DNA of 64,000 nucleotides from CAVWTN01 sp963757945. GTDB lineage: Bacteria; Vulcanimicrobiota; Vulcanimicrobiia; Vulcanimicrobiales; Vulcanimicrobiaceae. Shown piece by piece: positions 41,394-50,608 of the stretch (its first letter is position 1; each line of letters begins with the position of its first letter). The notes beneath the pieces were generated by a model, which saw only the letters and a list, made by a program, of their open reading frames with translations, made no database searches and had not been told where the DNA came from. Made by a program: the position numbers and the translations under genes. Location: NCBI GenBank assembly GCA_963757945.1, contig CAVWTN010000002.1, forward strand, positions 2,232,001 through 2,296,000, in the 5' to 3' direction.

Positions 41394-42400
41394 CGCTCGC
41401 CTATATCCAAGGAATGCCGGGGCGCATCACGGCGCTCGTGCTGTTCGTCGCCGGGCTCGCGCTGCCGTTTCTCGTCTACCCGGTGTTCGCGATCCATCTG
41501 GCTTGTTTCGCGCTGGTCGCGGTTTCGTTCGATCTGCTCCTCGGGTTTGCGGGGTTGCTTTCGTTCGGGCAGGCGCTGTTCTGGGGCGGCGGCGCGTATG
41601 CGGCGACGATCCTGAGCAGCAAGCTCGGCGCGCCGTTTCTGGTATCGCTGGGCTGCGGGGTCATCTACGCGGCAGTCCTCGCGCTGCTGGTCGGGGCGAT
41701 CTCTGTGCGCCGCAGCGGCATCTACTTCGCGATGATCACGCTCGCGATCGCGCAGATCCAGTATTTCCTCGCGTTCCAGCTCGTCGATCTCACCGGCGGC
41801 GAGAACGGCATCCAAGTCGTCAGCCGCGGGACCCTCTTCGGGCTCTCGCTCGAGAACGATCGCGTGTTCTATTACGTCGCGCTGCTGTTCGTCACGCTCG
41901 GGATCGCGTTCACCGTGCGTGTCGTGGGCTCGCCGTTCGGGGCGGTTCTCGTCGCGATGCGCGAAAACGAGCAGCGCGCGCGCAGCATCGGATACGACCC
42001 GTTTCGCTTCAAGCTCGGCGCCTTCGTGATCTCCGGCGCGCTCGCGGGCCTTGCGGGCTCGCTCTTCGCGATCGGCAATCGGCTCGCGGGGCTGGACGGC
42101 GTCGACTGGCACACCTCGGGCGCGATCGTGATGATGACGATCCTCGGCGGGATCGGCACGATCTACGGGCCGATCGTCGGCGCGGCGCTGTTCGAGTCGC
42201 TCGAGTTCTTCGTCTCCAAGACGCCGATCGGCGACAAGACGAACGTCGTGATGGGCGCGGTCTTCGCGATCGTGATCCTGGTCGCGCGCCGCGGGATCGT
42301 CGGCGAGATCCTCGCGCTCGCGTCAAAGGGCCGCCCGATCGTCGAAGAGGAAGACCCGCCGCCGCTCTTGGGCGAACGCGAAGCGGCCGCAAGCCACTGA
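41390..42400 (+). CDS. ABC permease, LivM-like
   Basis: 336 residues, GTG in a GTGA overlap with the previous gene. About nine helices: VLFVAGLALPFLVYPVFAIH, SFGQALFWGGGAYAATIL (the LivM signature region) and the ATPase-contact loop ENEQRARSIGYDPFRFKLG. The C-terminus is hydrophilic and acidic (PIVEEEDPPPLLGEREAAAS). The usual LivG ATPase does not follow on this strand; instead the gene ends at a palindromic repeat facing the NatB gene. Confidence 0.88.
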   Translation: MTLAYIQGMPGRITALVLFVAGLALPFLVYPVFAIHLACFALVAVSFDLLLGFAGLLSFGQALFWGGGAYAATILSSKLGAPFLVSLGCGVIYAAVLALLVGAISVRRSGIYFAMITLAIAQIQYFLAFQLVDLTGGENGIQVVSRGTLFGLSLENDRVFYYVALLFVTLGIAFTVRVVGSPFGAVLVAMRENEQRARSIGYDPFRFKLGAFVISGALAGLAGSLFAIGNRLAGLDGVDWHTSGAIVMMTILGGIGTIYGPIVGAALFESLEFFVSKTPIGDKTNVVMGAVFAIVILVARRGIVGEILALASKGRPIVEEEDPPPLLGEREAAASH

Positions 42401-42401
42401 C

Positions 42402-42476
42402 CCTTCGACAAGCTCGGGGTGACGATGGAGGCCCATGTCACCCTGAAAGGCCATGTCATCCTAAGCTTGTCGAAGG
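42402..42476. repeat. palindromic repeat between convergent genes
   Basis: CCTTCGACAAGCTCGGGGTG at the left is mirrored by its near-complement at the right (rightmost 14 bases AGCTTGTCGAAGGA), with a further related ATGTCA unit between, so the whole can fold as a long hairpin. It fills the gap between the LivM-like gene (+) and the NatB-like gene (minus). The same core (CCTTCGACAAGCT) occurs at 61706-61760 and in altered form at 50986-51032. It may act as a bidirectional terminator. Confidence 0.7.
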
Positions 42477-42488
42477 ATGAGCCGGTGG

Positions 42489-43715
42489 TTAAGCGCGCAA
42501 CGCGGACCAAACTTGCGCGAGTGAGGGCGGGCGGCCGTACATCAGGAGGCCGGCGCGGTAGATCTTTCCGGCGAGCACGACGAGGGCCGCAATCGCGGCG
42601 AGATTGACGGCGAGCGAGAGCGCGATCTCCCACGCGCCGACGGTGCTGACCGCGATGCGCGCGAACATCACGAACGGAGCGAGCAGCGGGACGTAGCTCG
42701 CGATGACGATCGGCGTCGAGCCGGGCGCGACGAGCGCGAACTGCGCGAGCATGTAGGCGATGATGATCGGCATCAAGAGCGGAACGACGGCGCCCGCGAT
42801 GTCCTCGGTCCGGCTGACGAGCGAACCGGCGGCCGCGAATGAAACCGCATACTGCACGTACCCGATCAGGAAGAAGATCAGGAACAGCCCGAGCTCTTCG
42901 GGATGCGGTGCGAACGCGAGACCCGCATCGCCGGCGGAGGCGCCCGTGCCAGCTCCCGCGCCGAACTGCTGCCCGCCGAGCACGACGGCGGCCCCGACCC
43001 ACAAACCGCCCTGCAGCAGTCCCGTGAGCCCTACCGCGGCGACTTTGGCGGCGAGCAGCGCAGCCGGGCTCGTCGTCGCGACGAGCAGCTCCGCGATGCG
43101 GCTCGTTTTTTCTTCCGTGACCGAGCCCATGACGGCTTGACTGTTGAAGATGATCGCGATGTAGAGCAGGAGCGCGAGGAAGTTCGCGGCCGTGCTGGCG
43201 GAGTCGGCAGATTTTCGGTCGCTGAACTTCGATGCGACGCCGTGCACGCCGATCGGGAACGCGGTCAGATCGCCGATCCCCGCGAGCGCGCGGTGCGTCA
43301 CGAGCGAGACGTGCAGCGGCAGAAGCTCGGCGGGGAGTTTCCGTCCCGCGAAACGGTTGAGGTTGCGGGAGAAGACCTCGACGTGCAGCCCATCGTGCGC
43401 GCTAGCGAGCTCGAGCGCGGCGACCGCGCCGTCATGTGCCTCCAGAAACGCGAGGTCGGGCGGACGGTCGACGGCTGCGAGCACCGCCGTGACCTGGTAG
43501 CCGTCCTTCAAGAGCGTTTGCGCCGGCGTCGTGAGCGCGGGCGGCCCGATCAACACGATTCGGGAATCACCGAAATCCGCGCTCTTGGCAAGGAGGCTCG
43601 GCAGCAGCGTGACGAGCGCGATGACGCCCAAGCCCACGATCGTCCCCAGCGCGAACCCGCGCGAGCGTAGGCGGCGCAGCGCCTCCTGCCGGAAGATCGT
43701 GAGGAAATCGCTCAC
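42489..43715 (-). CDS. ABC-2 type exporter permease, NatB-like
   Basis: 408 residues, GTG start inside the GTGA overlap with the ATPase gene. First helix is near residues 20-45, a large extracytoplasmic domain follows, and five helices cluster in the second half. The segment GSVTEEKTSRIAELLVATTS is the NatB/ABC-2 signature preceding the helices. With the ATPase it would form a NatAB-type exporter (in Bacillus, Na+ extrusion; in other species, antibiotics or lipids). Here it lies inside an otherwise convergent Liv importer locus. The substrate cannot be read. Confidence 0.85.
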   Translation of the reverse strand: MSDFLTIFRQEALRRLRSRGFALGTIVGLGVIALVTLLPSLLAKSADFGDSRIVLIGPPALTTPAQTLLKDGYQVTAVLAAVDRPPDLAFLEAHDGAVAALELASAHDGLHVEVFSRNLNRFAGRKLPAELLPLHVSLVTHRALAGIGDLTAFPIGVHGVASKFSDRKSADSASTAANFLALLLYIAIIFNSQAVMGSVTEEKTSRIAELLVATTSPAALLAAKVAAVGLTGLLQGGLWVGAAVVLGGQQFGAGAGTGASAGDAGLAFAPHPEELGLFLIFFLIGYVQYAVSFAAAGSLVSRTEDIAGAVVPLLMPIIIAYMLAQFALVAPGSTPIVIASYVPLLAPFVMFARIAVSTVGAWEIALSLAVNLAAIAALVVLAGKIYRAGLLMYGRPPSLAQVWSALRA

Positions 43716-44620
43716 GCCGCGGCCCCAATCGTGGCGAGGTAGATCTCCTGGAGCGAGGCTTCGATGCATTCGACGTGCGTCACCGGCGCCGCCGCGACGA
43801 GCGTCCGCACGAGCGGCGCCAGCGCGAGCGTCCGCGGCACGCGGTAGTTGAGAAAGCCGGTCTGCTCGGGCAAGGCGACGGCGTCGGGCACCTGCGCGAG
43901 CGCATCGGCGAGCGCCGTGCTCGCGGGACCGACGCGCAGCGTGACGTACGGACGGACGGCGCGCAACTCGGCGAGCGTCCCGTGCGCGCGCTCCCGGCCG
44001 CCCGCGATGATGCAGAACTCCGTGCAGAGATCTTCGAGCTGCCACATCTGATGGCTCGAGAGGATCAGCGTCGTGCCGCGCCGCTGCAGCCCGCGCATCG
44101 CGAGCAGCAGCGTTTGCGCGTTCATCGGATCGAGCCCGGAGAAGGGTTCGTCGAGGATCAGCAAGTCCGGATCGTGCACGGCGGCGCAGGCGAACTGAAC
44201 CTTCTGCTGGTTGCCCTTCGAGAGCTCCGCGCAGTGACGTTCGGCGCTTGCGATCAGGTCGAGTTCGGCGAGCCAGCGCTCGACGCGCGGGGCGACGTCG
44301 GGCCCCGCGACCCCGTGCAGACGCGCGAAGTAGGCGATCTGCTCTCGGACGCGCAGCTTGCCGTACAGGCCGCGTTCTTCGGGAAGATATCCCAGGCGTT
44401 TGCGCGCGCGCGCGTCGATCGGCGCGCCCTTCCAGGTGATGCGGCCTGAGGACGGTGCGATGATGCCGAGGATCATGCGCATCATCGTCGTCTTCCCGGC
44501 GCCGTTGGGCCCGAGCAGGCCGAGCGTCGCGCCGCTGCCGACGCGCAGGGAGACGTCGCGCACCGCCTGGGCCGAGCCGAACGAACGAGCGGCGCGTTCG
44601 ACGACGAGCATGTCGCTCAT
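43712..44620 (-). CDS. ABC transporter ATPase, NatA-like
   Basis: 302 residues. Walker A LLGPNGAGKTTMMRMILGI, Q-loop region, signature LSKGNQQKVQF, Walker B DLLILDEPFSGLDP and the switch His in LILSSHQMWQLED. The C-terminal ~80 residues form a small extra domain, usual for NatA-type proteins. The signature is LSKGNQQ rather than LSGGQ, as in several NatA and exporter ATPases. ATG 44620 overlaps nothing; the LivF gene on the same strand ends 22 bp upstream (44643), so all the minus-strand ABC genes here may be one transcript from LivG to NatB. Confidence 0.88.
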   Translation of the reverse strand: MSDMLVVERAARSFGSAQAVRDVSLRVGSGATLGLLGPNGAGKTTMMRMILGIIAPSSGRITWKGAPIDARARKRLGYLPEERGLYGKLRVREQIAYFARLHGVAGPDVAPRVERWLAELDLIASAERHCAELSKGNQQKVQFACAAVHDPDLLILDEPFSGLDPMNAQTLLLAMRGLQRRGTTLILSSHQMWQLEDLCTEFCIIAGGRERAHGTLAELRAVRPYVTLRVGPASTALADALAQVPDAVALPEQTGFLNYRVPRTLALAPLVRTLVAAAPVTHVECIEASLQEIYLATIGAAA

Positions 44621-44642
44621 GACGGTCCGCGCCGCGGCGGGA

Positions 44643-45335
44643 TCAGACTCCGAGATGGGCCAGCAGGTCCGACTCGCGTGCGATCACCTCCGCGTTCGTC
44701 ATCGCCTCGACGATCGTGCCGTGGACCATCAGATAATGGCGGTCCGCGACGCGCGTCGCGAAGCGGATGTTCTGCTCGACGAGCAGCACGGTGATGCCGG
44801 CCCCCTTGATCTCCAGAATGAGATCACCGATCGCGTCGACGATCACGGGCGCGAGCCCCTCCGTCGGTTCGTCGAGCAAGATCAATTTCGCGCCGCTGCG
44901 CAGCACGCGCGCGATCGCGAGCATCTGTTGCTCTCCGCCGGAGAGCATCGTGCCCATCGCCTTCGCGCGGTCCGCGAGGATCGGGAACAGACCGTAAATG
45001 CGCTCGAGCGGCCACGCGGCTTCACTGACGACGGGCGGCAGCGCGAGGTTCTCGGCGACCGTGAGCGTCGAGTAGATACCGCGCTCTTCGGGCACGAAGC
45101 CGATCCCGCGGCGCGCGATCTTGTCAGACGTCAAACTCGCGATCGACTGACCTTCGAAGGTGATCTCGCCGGTGCGCTTGCGGACGATCCCCATGATCGA
45201 TTTCAATGTCGTCGATTTTCCCGCGCCGTTGCGGCCGACGAGCGTGACGACCTCGCCGCGCTCGACGCGCAGATCGACGCCGCGCAAGATGTGGCTCTCG
45301 TCGTACCAGGCGTGCAGCGCGCGCGTCTCAAGCAT
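44643..45335 (-). CDS. ABC transporter ATPase, LivF-like
   Basis: 230 residues. ATG 45335 overlaps the LivG-like stop by 8 bp. Walker A LVGRNGAGKSTTLKSIMGI, Q-loop with the family stretch RGIGFVPEERGIYSTLTVAE, signature MLSGGEQQMLAIARVL, Walker B LILLDEPTEGLAP and switch His replaced by Gln in the typical LLVEQNIRFA of LivF. It should pair with LivG to drive the two permeases on the plus strand at 40473-42400. Its nearest partner is the LivG gene just upstream. Confidence 0.9.
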   Translation of the reverse strand: MLETRALHAWYDESHILRGVDLRVERGEVVTLVGRNGAGKSTTLKSIMGIVRKRTGEITFEGQSIASLTSDKIARRGIGFVPEERGIYSTLTVAENLALPPVVSEAAWPLERIYGLFPILADRAKAMGTMLSGGEQQMLAIARVLRSGAKLILLDEPTEGLAPVIVDAIGDLILEIKGAGITVLLVEQNIRFATRVADRHYLMVHGTIVEAMTNAEVIARESDLLAHLGV

Positions 45336-46077
45336 GGGAGCCGCCCAGGTACGCATCGATGACGCGCTTGTCGGCGCGCACTTCCGGGTAGGTTCCTTCG
45401 ACGAGCACGCGGCCGCGCTGCAGCACCGTGATGCGATCCGAGAGGTCGGCGACCACGCTGAGGTTGTGCTCGACGAGCACGACCGTGCGCCCCTTGGCGA
45501 TCCGTTTGATCAGCCGCGCGATGCGCCCGACGTCCTCGGTCCCCATCCCGGCGGTCGGTTCGTCCAAGAGCAGCAGCTTCGGATCCGCGCCGAGGGAGAT
45601 GGCGAGCTCGAGGCAACGTTTGCGGCCATAGGACAGTTGCACGGCGAGCGAGCCCGCCTGCGCTTCGAGCCCGACGTCAGCGAGGAGTTCGAGCGCGCGC
45701 GCGTCGAGCTTGTCCATCGCCCGGCCGCCGAGCCAAAACCGCGAGGGGAGATCGGTCTTGGATTCGAGCGAGACCTTCACGTTGTCCAGCACCGTCAGAT
45801 GCGGGAAGATGCTGTTGATCTGAAAGCTTCGCACCATCCCCAGCCGCGCGATGGCCGGCGCATCGGTACCGGTGATGTCCCGGCCGGAGAGGTGGATCGT
45901 TCCGCTCGTCGGACGGACGAAGCCCGAGAGCAGGTTGAAGAACGTCGTCTTGCCGGCGCCGTTCGGGCCGATGATCGCGTGGATCGTCCCCTCTTCGATC
46001 GAGAGGGAGACGCCGTCGATCGCCCGATATCCGGCGAACGACTTCGTAAGGTCGCGCGTTTCGACGATTGCTGCCAC
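45328..46077 (-). CDS. ABC transporter ATPase, LivG-like
   Basis: 249 residues, GTG start. Walker A IIGPNGAGKTTFFNLLSGF, signature QLSYGRKRCLELAISL (LivG has a loose LSxGxxR form), Walker B LLLLDEPTAGM and switch His in VLVEHNLSVVADLSD. LivG, first gene of the minus-strand set. The permeases and binding protein for this importer lie on the plus strand; the two halves converge with NatAB between them. A Fic gene on the same strand lies 52 bp upstream. Confidence 0.9.
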   Translation of the reverse strand: MAAIVETRDLTKSFAGYRAIDGVSLSIEEGTIHAIIGPNGAGKTTFFNLLSGFVRPTSGTIHLSGRDITGTDAPAIARLGMVRSFQINSIFPHLTVLDNVKVSLESKTDLPSRFWLGGRAMDKLDARALELLADVGLEAQAGSLAVQLSYGRKRCLELAISLGADPKLLLLDEPTAGMGTEDVGRIARLIKRIAKGRTVVLVEHNLSVVADLSDRITVLQRGRVLVEGTYPEVRADKRVIDAYLGGSHA

Positions 46078-46129
46078 TGGGTGCCGTTCGTTCGCCGCGA
46101 TGCGCGCGCGTGCCTAGAAAATTGCGACA

Positions 46130-47044
46130 TTAGCGTGCGCGGCGCGACGCGCGATACTCCGCAAGCCACGCCGCCGTCGTCAGCAACGCTCCGCCGCGCC
46201 GAACGGCGCGCAGGCGTCCCCGCTGCGCAGCCTTGTACAGCGCATCCCGTTCGCCGCCGCCGGCGAACGTCGCGAGCGGGCTCAGAGCCGCGAGGTCCTC
46301 GGCCGCGACCGCGAGCCGGCGCGAACCCGCGAGGATCGAACGCGCGAGAAATCCGGCGAGCGGCCAGGGATCGCGCGCATCCGCGCGCTGCAATGCGGCG
46401 AAGTAGCGCGCCGCCTCGCGCGGGCGCACGATCAGCGGCGGCAGGCCGAGGCGGCGCAGCAGCAGGTTCGTCACCAAGCGCGTCACGCGACCGTTCGCAC
46501 GCGCGAACGGGTGGATCCGGCGGAAGCGTTCGTGCGCTTGCGCCACCCAGAGCAACACCGATTCCTCGCGCGCGGGCCCGGGCGCCGCGCGCGCGACGAA
46601 CGCGTCGATCGTGCGCGGCACGAGCCACGGGGGCGGCGGCACGACGCCGCCCGTCAAGCGCTCGGCCGCGGTCGAGCGCCAAGTCCCCGGCCGCGCGCCG
46701 GGCGAGCGACGGGCTGCGGCGGCGTGCAGGTCGACGATCTCTTCGACGCTCAGATACGGCCGGCGCGGGCCGGGGAGCGGAGCGGCGCGCAGATAGCGGA
46801 CGGCGTCCGCGTAGTCGGCCGCCGCGATGTACGCTTCCAGCGGCCGGCCGCCGAGCGCGACCCCCTGCCCCAGGAGCGCCCCCAGCTCGCCGGGATCGAG
46901 CGCGGCACCGGCCAGCGCCGCCGAGGTGCGGATCTCCTCGAGAAAGAGGCGGTCGAGCGCGAGCGGATCGGGGCCCGCGGCGGAGCGGGCGGTCTCGGCC
47001 AAGATCGCCGCTTCGAGGGACGCGAACGACCGGCGCCCGTGCAT
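46130..47044 (-). CDS. Fic domain protein, variant active site
   Basis: 304 residues. An N-terminal helical region with SAALAGAALDPGE where class-II Fic proteins carry the inhibitory motif (S/T)xxxE(G/N); the glutamate is Ala here. The Fic loop reads HPFARANGRVTRL (about residue 176) against HPFx(D/E)GN(G/K)RxxR, so the catalytic His is kept but the metal-binding acidic residue is Arg. A C-terminal winged-helix-like segment with GGERDALYKAAQRGRLRAVR may bind DNA. Fic enzymes transfer AMP or similar groups to proteins; this one may be inactive or have altered chemistry. Divergent from metH across 78 bp. Confidence 0.82.
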   Translation of the reverse strand: MHGRRSFASLEAAILAETARSAAGPDPLALDRLFLEEIRTSAALAGAALDPGELGALLGQGVALGGRPLEAYIAAADYADAVRYLRAAPLPGPRRPYLSVEEIVDLHAAAARRSPGARPGTWRSTAAERLTGGVVPPPPWLVPRTIDAFVARAAPGPAREESVLLWVAQAHERFRRIHPFARANGRVTRLVTNLLLRRLGLPPLIVRPREAARYFAALQRADARDPWPLAGFLARSILAGSRRLAVAAEDLAALSPLATFAGGGERDALYKAAQRGRLRAVRRGGALLTTAAWLAEYRASRRAR

Positions 47045-47122
47045 GTGTCCATACTAGCAAATTATTGACCGAATGGACCCAGAGAATGAGGCGTTCCGTC
47101 AACTGCGCCGAATGGCGCGAGC

Positions 47123-50100
47123 ATGGATTCTTACCTAGCGGCGCTCTCGAAGCGCGTGCTCGTCTTCGACGGGGCGATGGGCACGGAGTTGATGGGGCAG
47201 CACCTGCGCGAAGCCGATTTCGGAGGCGCGGCGTACTTCGGCTGCAACGAGGCGCTCGTCTTGAGCCGGCCGGACCTCATCCGCGCGGTCCACGAACGCT
47301 ATTTCGAGGCCGGAGCCGACGTCGCGGAGACGGACTCGTTCACCGCCTCGCGGCTCAAGCTCGACGAATACGGGCTGGGAGCGCAGACCGCCGAGATCAA
47401 CCGGAGGGCCGCGCAACTCGCGCGCGAGGCCGCCGAGCGGTACTCTACCCCGGAGCGGCCGCGCTACGTCGCGGGGTCGCTGGGGCCGACCGGGATGCTG
47501 ATCTCCTCGAGCGATCCCACGCTCTCGAAGATCACGTTCGACGAACTCGCCGCCCTCTACGGGGAACAGGCCCGTCACCTCGTCGAGGGGGGCGTCGACG
47601 TCCTGCTGATCGAGACGGCGCAAGATCTGCTCGAGATGAAAGCCGCGATCGCGGGAATCGTGCGCGAGTTCGAGCGCGGTCTGCGGCGCGTCCCGATCCA
47701 AGCGCAAGCCACGCTCGACGTGACGGGGCGCATGCTGCTCGGCACCGACATCCGGGCCGTGACGGCGACGCTGGACTCGCTCGCGATCGACGTGATCGGG
47801 CTCAACTGTTCGACCGGGCCCTCGCACATGCGCGACGCGGTGCGCTACCTCGTCGAAAACTCGCGCTGCTTCGTGAGCGTGATCCCGAACGCGGGCCTGC
47901 CGCTGATGGGTCCCAAGGGCGAGACGATCTATCCGGAGACGCCCGCCGAGATGGCGCGCACGCTGGCGGCGTTCGTCCGCGAGTTCGGCGTCAATGCGAT
48001 CGGCGGGTGCTGCGGCACGACGCCCGCGCACATCCGGGCCTTCGCGGCGGCGGTGCGCGGCTTGCGCGGCCGCCCGCCGCAGCCCAAACCCTTGCAGTCG
48101 ATCGCCTCCGCGATGACGGCGACGGCGCTGCGCCAGGACGGCTCGCCGCTCTTGATCGGCGAACGGATCAACGCGCAGGGCTCGCGCAAACTCAAACGCC
48201 TGCTGCTCGCCGAGAACTACGACGAGATCGTGCTGGTCGGGCGCGAGCAGGTCGAAGGCGGGGCGCACGTGCTCGACGTCTGCACGGCGCTCACCGAACG
48301 CAGCGACGAAGACGCGCAGATGGCCACGATCGTCAAGCGGCTCGCGCAAGCGGTCGAAGCGCCGCTCGCGATCGATTCGACCGAGCCCAAGACGCTCGAA
48401 GCGGCCCTGAAGATCTACGCCGGACGGCCGATCGTCAATTCGATCAATCTCGAGAACGGACGCGAGAAACTCGATCGCGTGATGGCGCTCGTCAAAGAGG
48501 CGGGCGCCGCGGTCGTGGCGCTCACGATCGACGAGCAGGGGATGGCGAAGACCGCCGAGCGCAAGCTCGAGATCGCGCGGCGCATCGCCGGGATCGTCAC
48601 GGGCGACTACGGGATCCCCGCCGGCGCGTTGATCTTCGATCCGCTGACGTTCACGCTCGCGACAGGCCAGCCGGAGTTCGCGGATTCGGCGCTCGAGACG
48701 CTCGAAGGTTTGCGCCTCATCAAACGCGAGATTCCGGACGTCCTGACCTCGCTCGGCGTTTCGAACGTGAGCTTCGGCCTGCGTCCCGCCGCGCGCGCCG
48801 CATTGAATTCCGTGATGCTGCACCACTGCGTGCAGGCCGGGCTCGACATGGCGATCGTCAACGCCAAGGAGATCACGCCGTACGCGGAACTCGACGCGCT
48901 CGAGCGCGAGCTGTGCGACGATCTCGTCTTCAACCGCCGCGCCGACGCGCTGCAGCGCGTCATCGAGCACTGGGATCAGGCGAAGAGCCCGGCGCAGCTC
49001 GCCGCCACGCCGCTCGACGACGACGGCGACACGCCGGTCGACGTGCAGATTCACGACGCGATCCTGCGCCGCCGCAAGGACGGGATCGAAGCGAAGCTGG
49101 ACGAGCTGCTGCGCACGCGCGATCCCGTCGACGTGCTCAACGGCGTGTTGCTCCCGGCGATGAAAGAGGTCGGCGACAAGTTCGGTTCGGGCGAGCTGAT
49201 CTTGCCGTTCGTCCTGCAATCGGCCGAGGTGATGAAGAAGGCCGTCGCGCACTTGGAGCAGTTCTTCGAGCGCAAGGAGGGCACGAGCAAGGGCAAGATC
49301 GTGCTCGCGACCGTCTTCGGCGACGTCCACGACATCGGCAAGAACCTCGTCTTCACGATCCTCTCGAACAACGGCTATACGGTCTACGATCTCGGCAAGC
49401 AGGTTCCGATGGCGACGATCCTCGAGAAGGCGATCGAAGTCGAGGCCGACGCGATCGGACTCTCCGCCTTGCTCGTCTCGACCTCGAAGCAGATGCCGAT
49501 CTGTTTGAGCGAGCAGACCGCGCGAGGCCTCGAGTTCCCCGTGCTGATCGGGGGCGCCGCGATCAATCGCGACTTCGGCCGCCGCATCGCCTTCGTGCCC
49601 GGCAGCGCGGACGATGCCGCCGAATACTTCGAGCCGGGCGTGTTTTACGCGAAGGACGCGTTCGAGGGGCTGGCGATCGTCGAGCAGCTCACCGGCGACC
49701 CGGAGCGCCGTGCCGTCTTCGAACGCGAGCACCGCGACGAAGCGGAGCGCGCGTACAGCACGACCCGGGCGGCGAGCGCGCTCTCGTGCGGCGTTCCCGC
49801 ACGCGCCACGCTCGCGGCGGCCGAGCCGCCGAGCCCGCCGTTCTTGGGCGCGCGCACGCTGGAGCGCGTCGATCCGAGCGAGCTCTGGCCGCACTTCGAT
49901 CGCAGGAGCCTCTTCCGGCTCTCGTGGGGCGGCGCAAACGTCAAGGGTGAGGCCTGGGAGCGGCTGCTGAACGGCGAGTTCGAGCCGCGCTTGCAGCGCT
50001 ACCAGGAAGCGGAGGAACGCGCCGCGCTCCTCGAGCCGCGCGCGGTCTACGGCTACTTCCCGGCGGCCGGCCAGGGCAACGACGTGATCCTTTATGCGCC

Positions 50101-50608
50101 GGAAGATCCCGCGCGCGAGATCGCGCGTTTCGCGTTCCCGCGGCAGGCCGGGGGCGAGCATCTGTGTTTGGCGGACTATCTGCGCGGGCCGGCCCGGGGC
50201 GGCGCGAGCGACGTCGTTGCGCTGCAGGTCGTGACCGCCGGCGCGCCCGTCGGCGCGCGGATCGAGGCGTTGCATGCGCGCGGCGAATACAGCGAGAGCT
50301 ACTTCTTGCACGGCTTCTCCGTGCAGGCCGCCGAGGCGCTCGCCCAGTTCACGCACGAGCGGATCCGGCGGGAACTCGGGCTCGAGCCGACGCGCGGCAA
50401 GCGGTACTCGTGGGGCTACGGCGCGTGCCCGGACCTCTCACAGCACGCGCTCGTGTGGGCCCTGCTCGACGTCGAGCGCGCGATCGGCGCGCGCCTAACG
50501 GAGGCGTTCCAGATCGTTCCCGAGCAATCGACGGCGGCGATCGTGCTGCACCATCCGCAGGCGAGTTACTTCAACGCAGCAGCCCTGCGGGAGCTCTCAC
50601 CGGCGTAA
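47123..50608 (+). CDS. metH: cobalamin-dependent methionine synthase
   Basis: 1161 residues, close to the 1227 of E. coli MetH, with all modules. Residues 1-310: homocysteine methyltransferase with zinc cysteines in GLNCSTGP (about 228) and GGCCGTTP (about 293). About 340-610: pterin-binding domain (LLIGERINAQGSRKLKRLL). About 640-890: cobalamin cap and binding domains with GDVHDIGKN (His about 735). About 930-1161: reactivation domain ending with RYSWGYGACPDLSQH. It remethylates homocysteine using methyl-tetrahydrofolate and supplies methionine for SAM, used by BchM among others. Upstream 78 bp show no riboswitch that I can recognise; the 3' end overlaps the convergent VanZ-like gene by 12 bp. 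Confidence 0.95.
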   Translation: MDSYLAALSKRVLVFDGAMGTELMGQHLREADFGGAAYFGCNEALVLSRPDLIRAVHERYFEAGADVAETDSFTASRLKLDEYGLGAQTAEINRRAAQLAREAAERYSTPERPRYVAGSLGPTGMLISSSDPTLSKITFDELAALYGEQARHLVEGGVDVLLIETAQDLLEMKAAIAGIVREFERGLRRVPIQAQATLDVTGRMLLGTDIRAVTATLDSLAIDVIGLNCSTGPSHMRDAVRYLVENSRCFVSVIPNAGLPLMGPKGETIYPETPAEMARTLAAFVREFGVNAIGGCCGTTPAHIRAFAAAVRGLRGRPPQPKPLQSIASAMTATALRQDGSPLLIGERINAQGSRKLKRLLLAENYDEIVLVGREQVEGGAHVLDVCTALTERSDEDAQMATIVKRLAQAVEAPLAIDSTEPKTLEAALKIYAGRPIVNSINLENGREKLDRVMALVKEAGAAVVALTIDEQGMAKTAERKLEIARRIAGIVTGDYGIPAGALIFDPLTFTLATGQPEFADSALETLEGLRLIKREIPDVLTSLGVSNVSFGLRPAARAALNSVMLHHCVQAGLDMAIVNAKEITPYAELDALERELCDDLVFNRRADALQRVIEHWDQAKSPAQLAATPLDDDGDTPVDVQIHDAILRRRKDGIEAKLDELLRTRDPVDVLNGVLLPAMKEVGDKFGSGELILPFVLQSAEVMKKAVAHLEQFFERKEGTSKGKIVLATVFGDVHDIGKNLVFTILSNNGYTVYDLGKQVPMATILEKAIEVEADAIGLSALLVSTSKQMPICLSEQTARGLEFPVLIGGAAINRDFGRRIAFVPGSADDAAEYFEPGVFYAKDAFEGLAIVEQLTGDPERRAVFEREHRDEAERAYSTTRAASALSCGVPARATLAAAEPPSPPFLGARTLERVDPSELWPHFDRRSLFRLSWGGANVKGEAWERLLNGEFEPRLQRYQEAEERAALLEPRAVYGYFPAAGQGNDVILYAPEDPAREIARFAFPRQAGGEHLCLADYLRGPARGGASDVVALQVVTAGAPVGARIEALHARGEYSESYFLHGFSVQAAEALAQFTHERIRRELGLEPTRGKRYSWGYGACPDLSQHALVWALLDVERAIGARLTEAFQIVPEQSTAAIVLHHPQASYFNAAALRELSPA

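Noticed and set aside
45160..49950. 1596-codon open frame on the plus strand through metH and the ABC genes
   Set aside because: Arg/Ala/Pro-rich, no domain, out of frame with metH and antisense to LivG/LivF; a shadow of GC-rich coding sequence.
47135..50356. 1073-codon minus-strand frame antisense to metH
   Set aside because: Composition is that of a reverse-complement shadow; metH is a complete recognisable gene.
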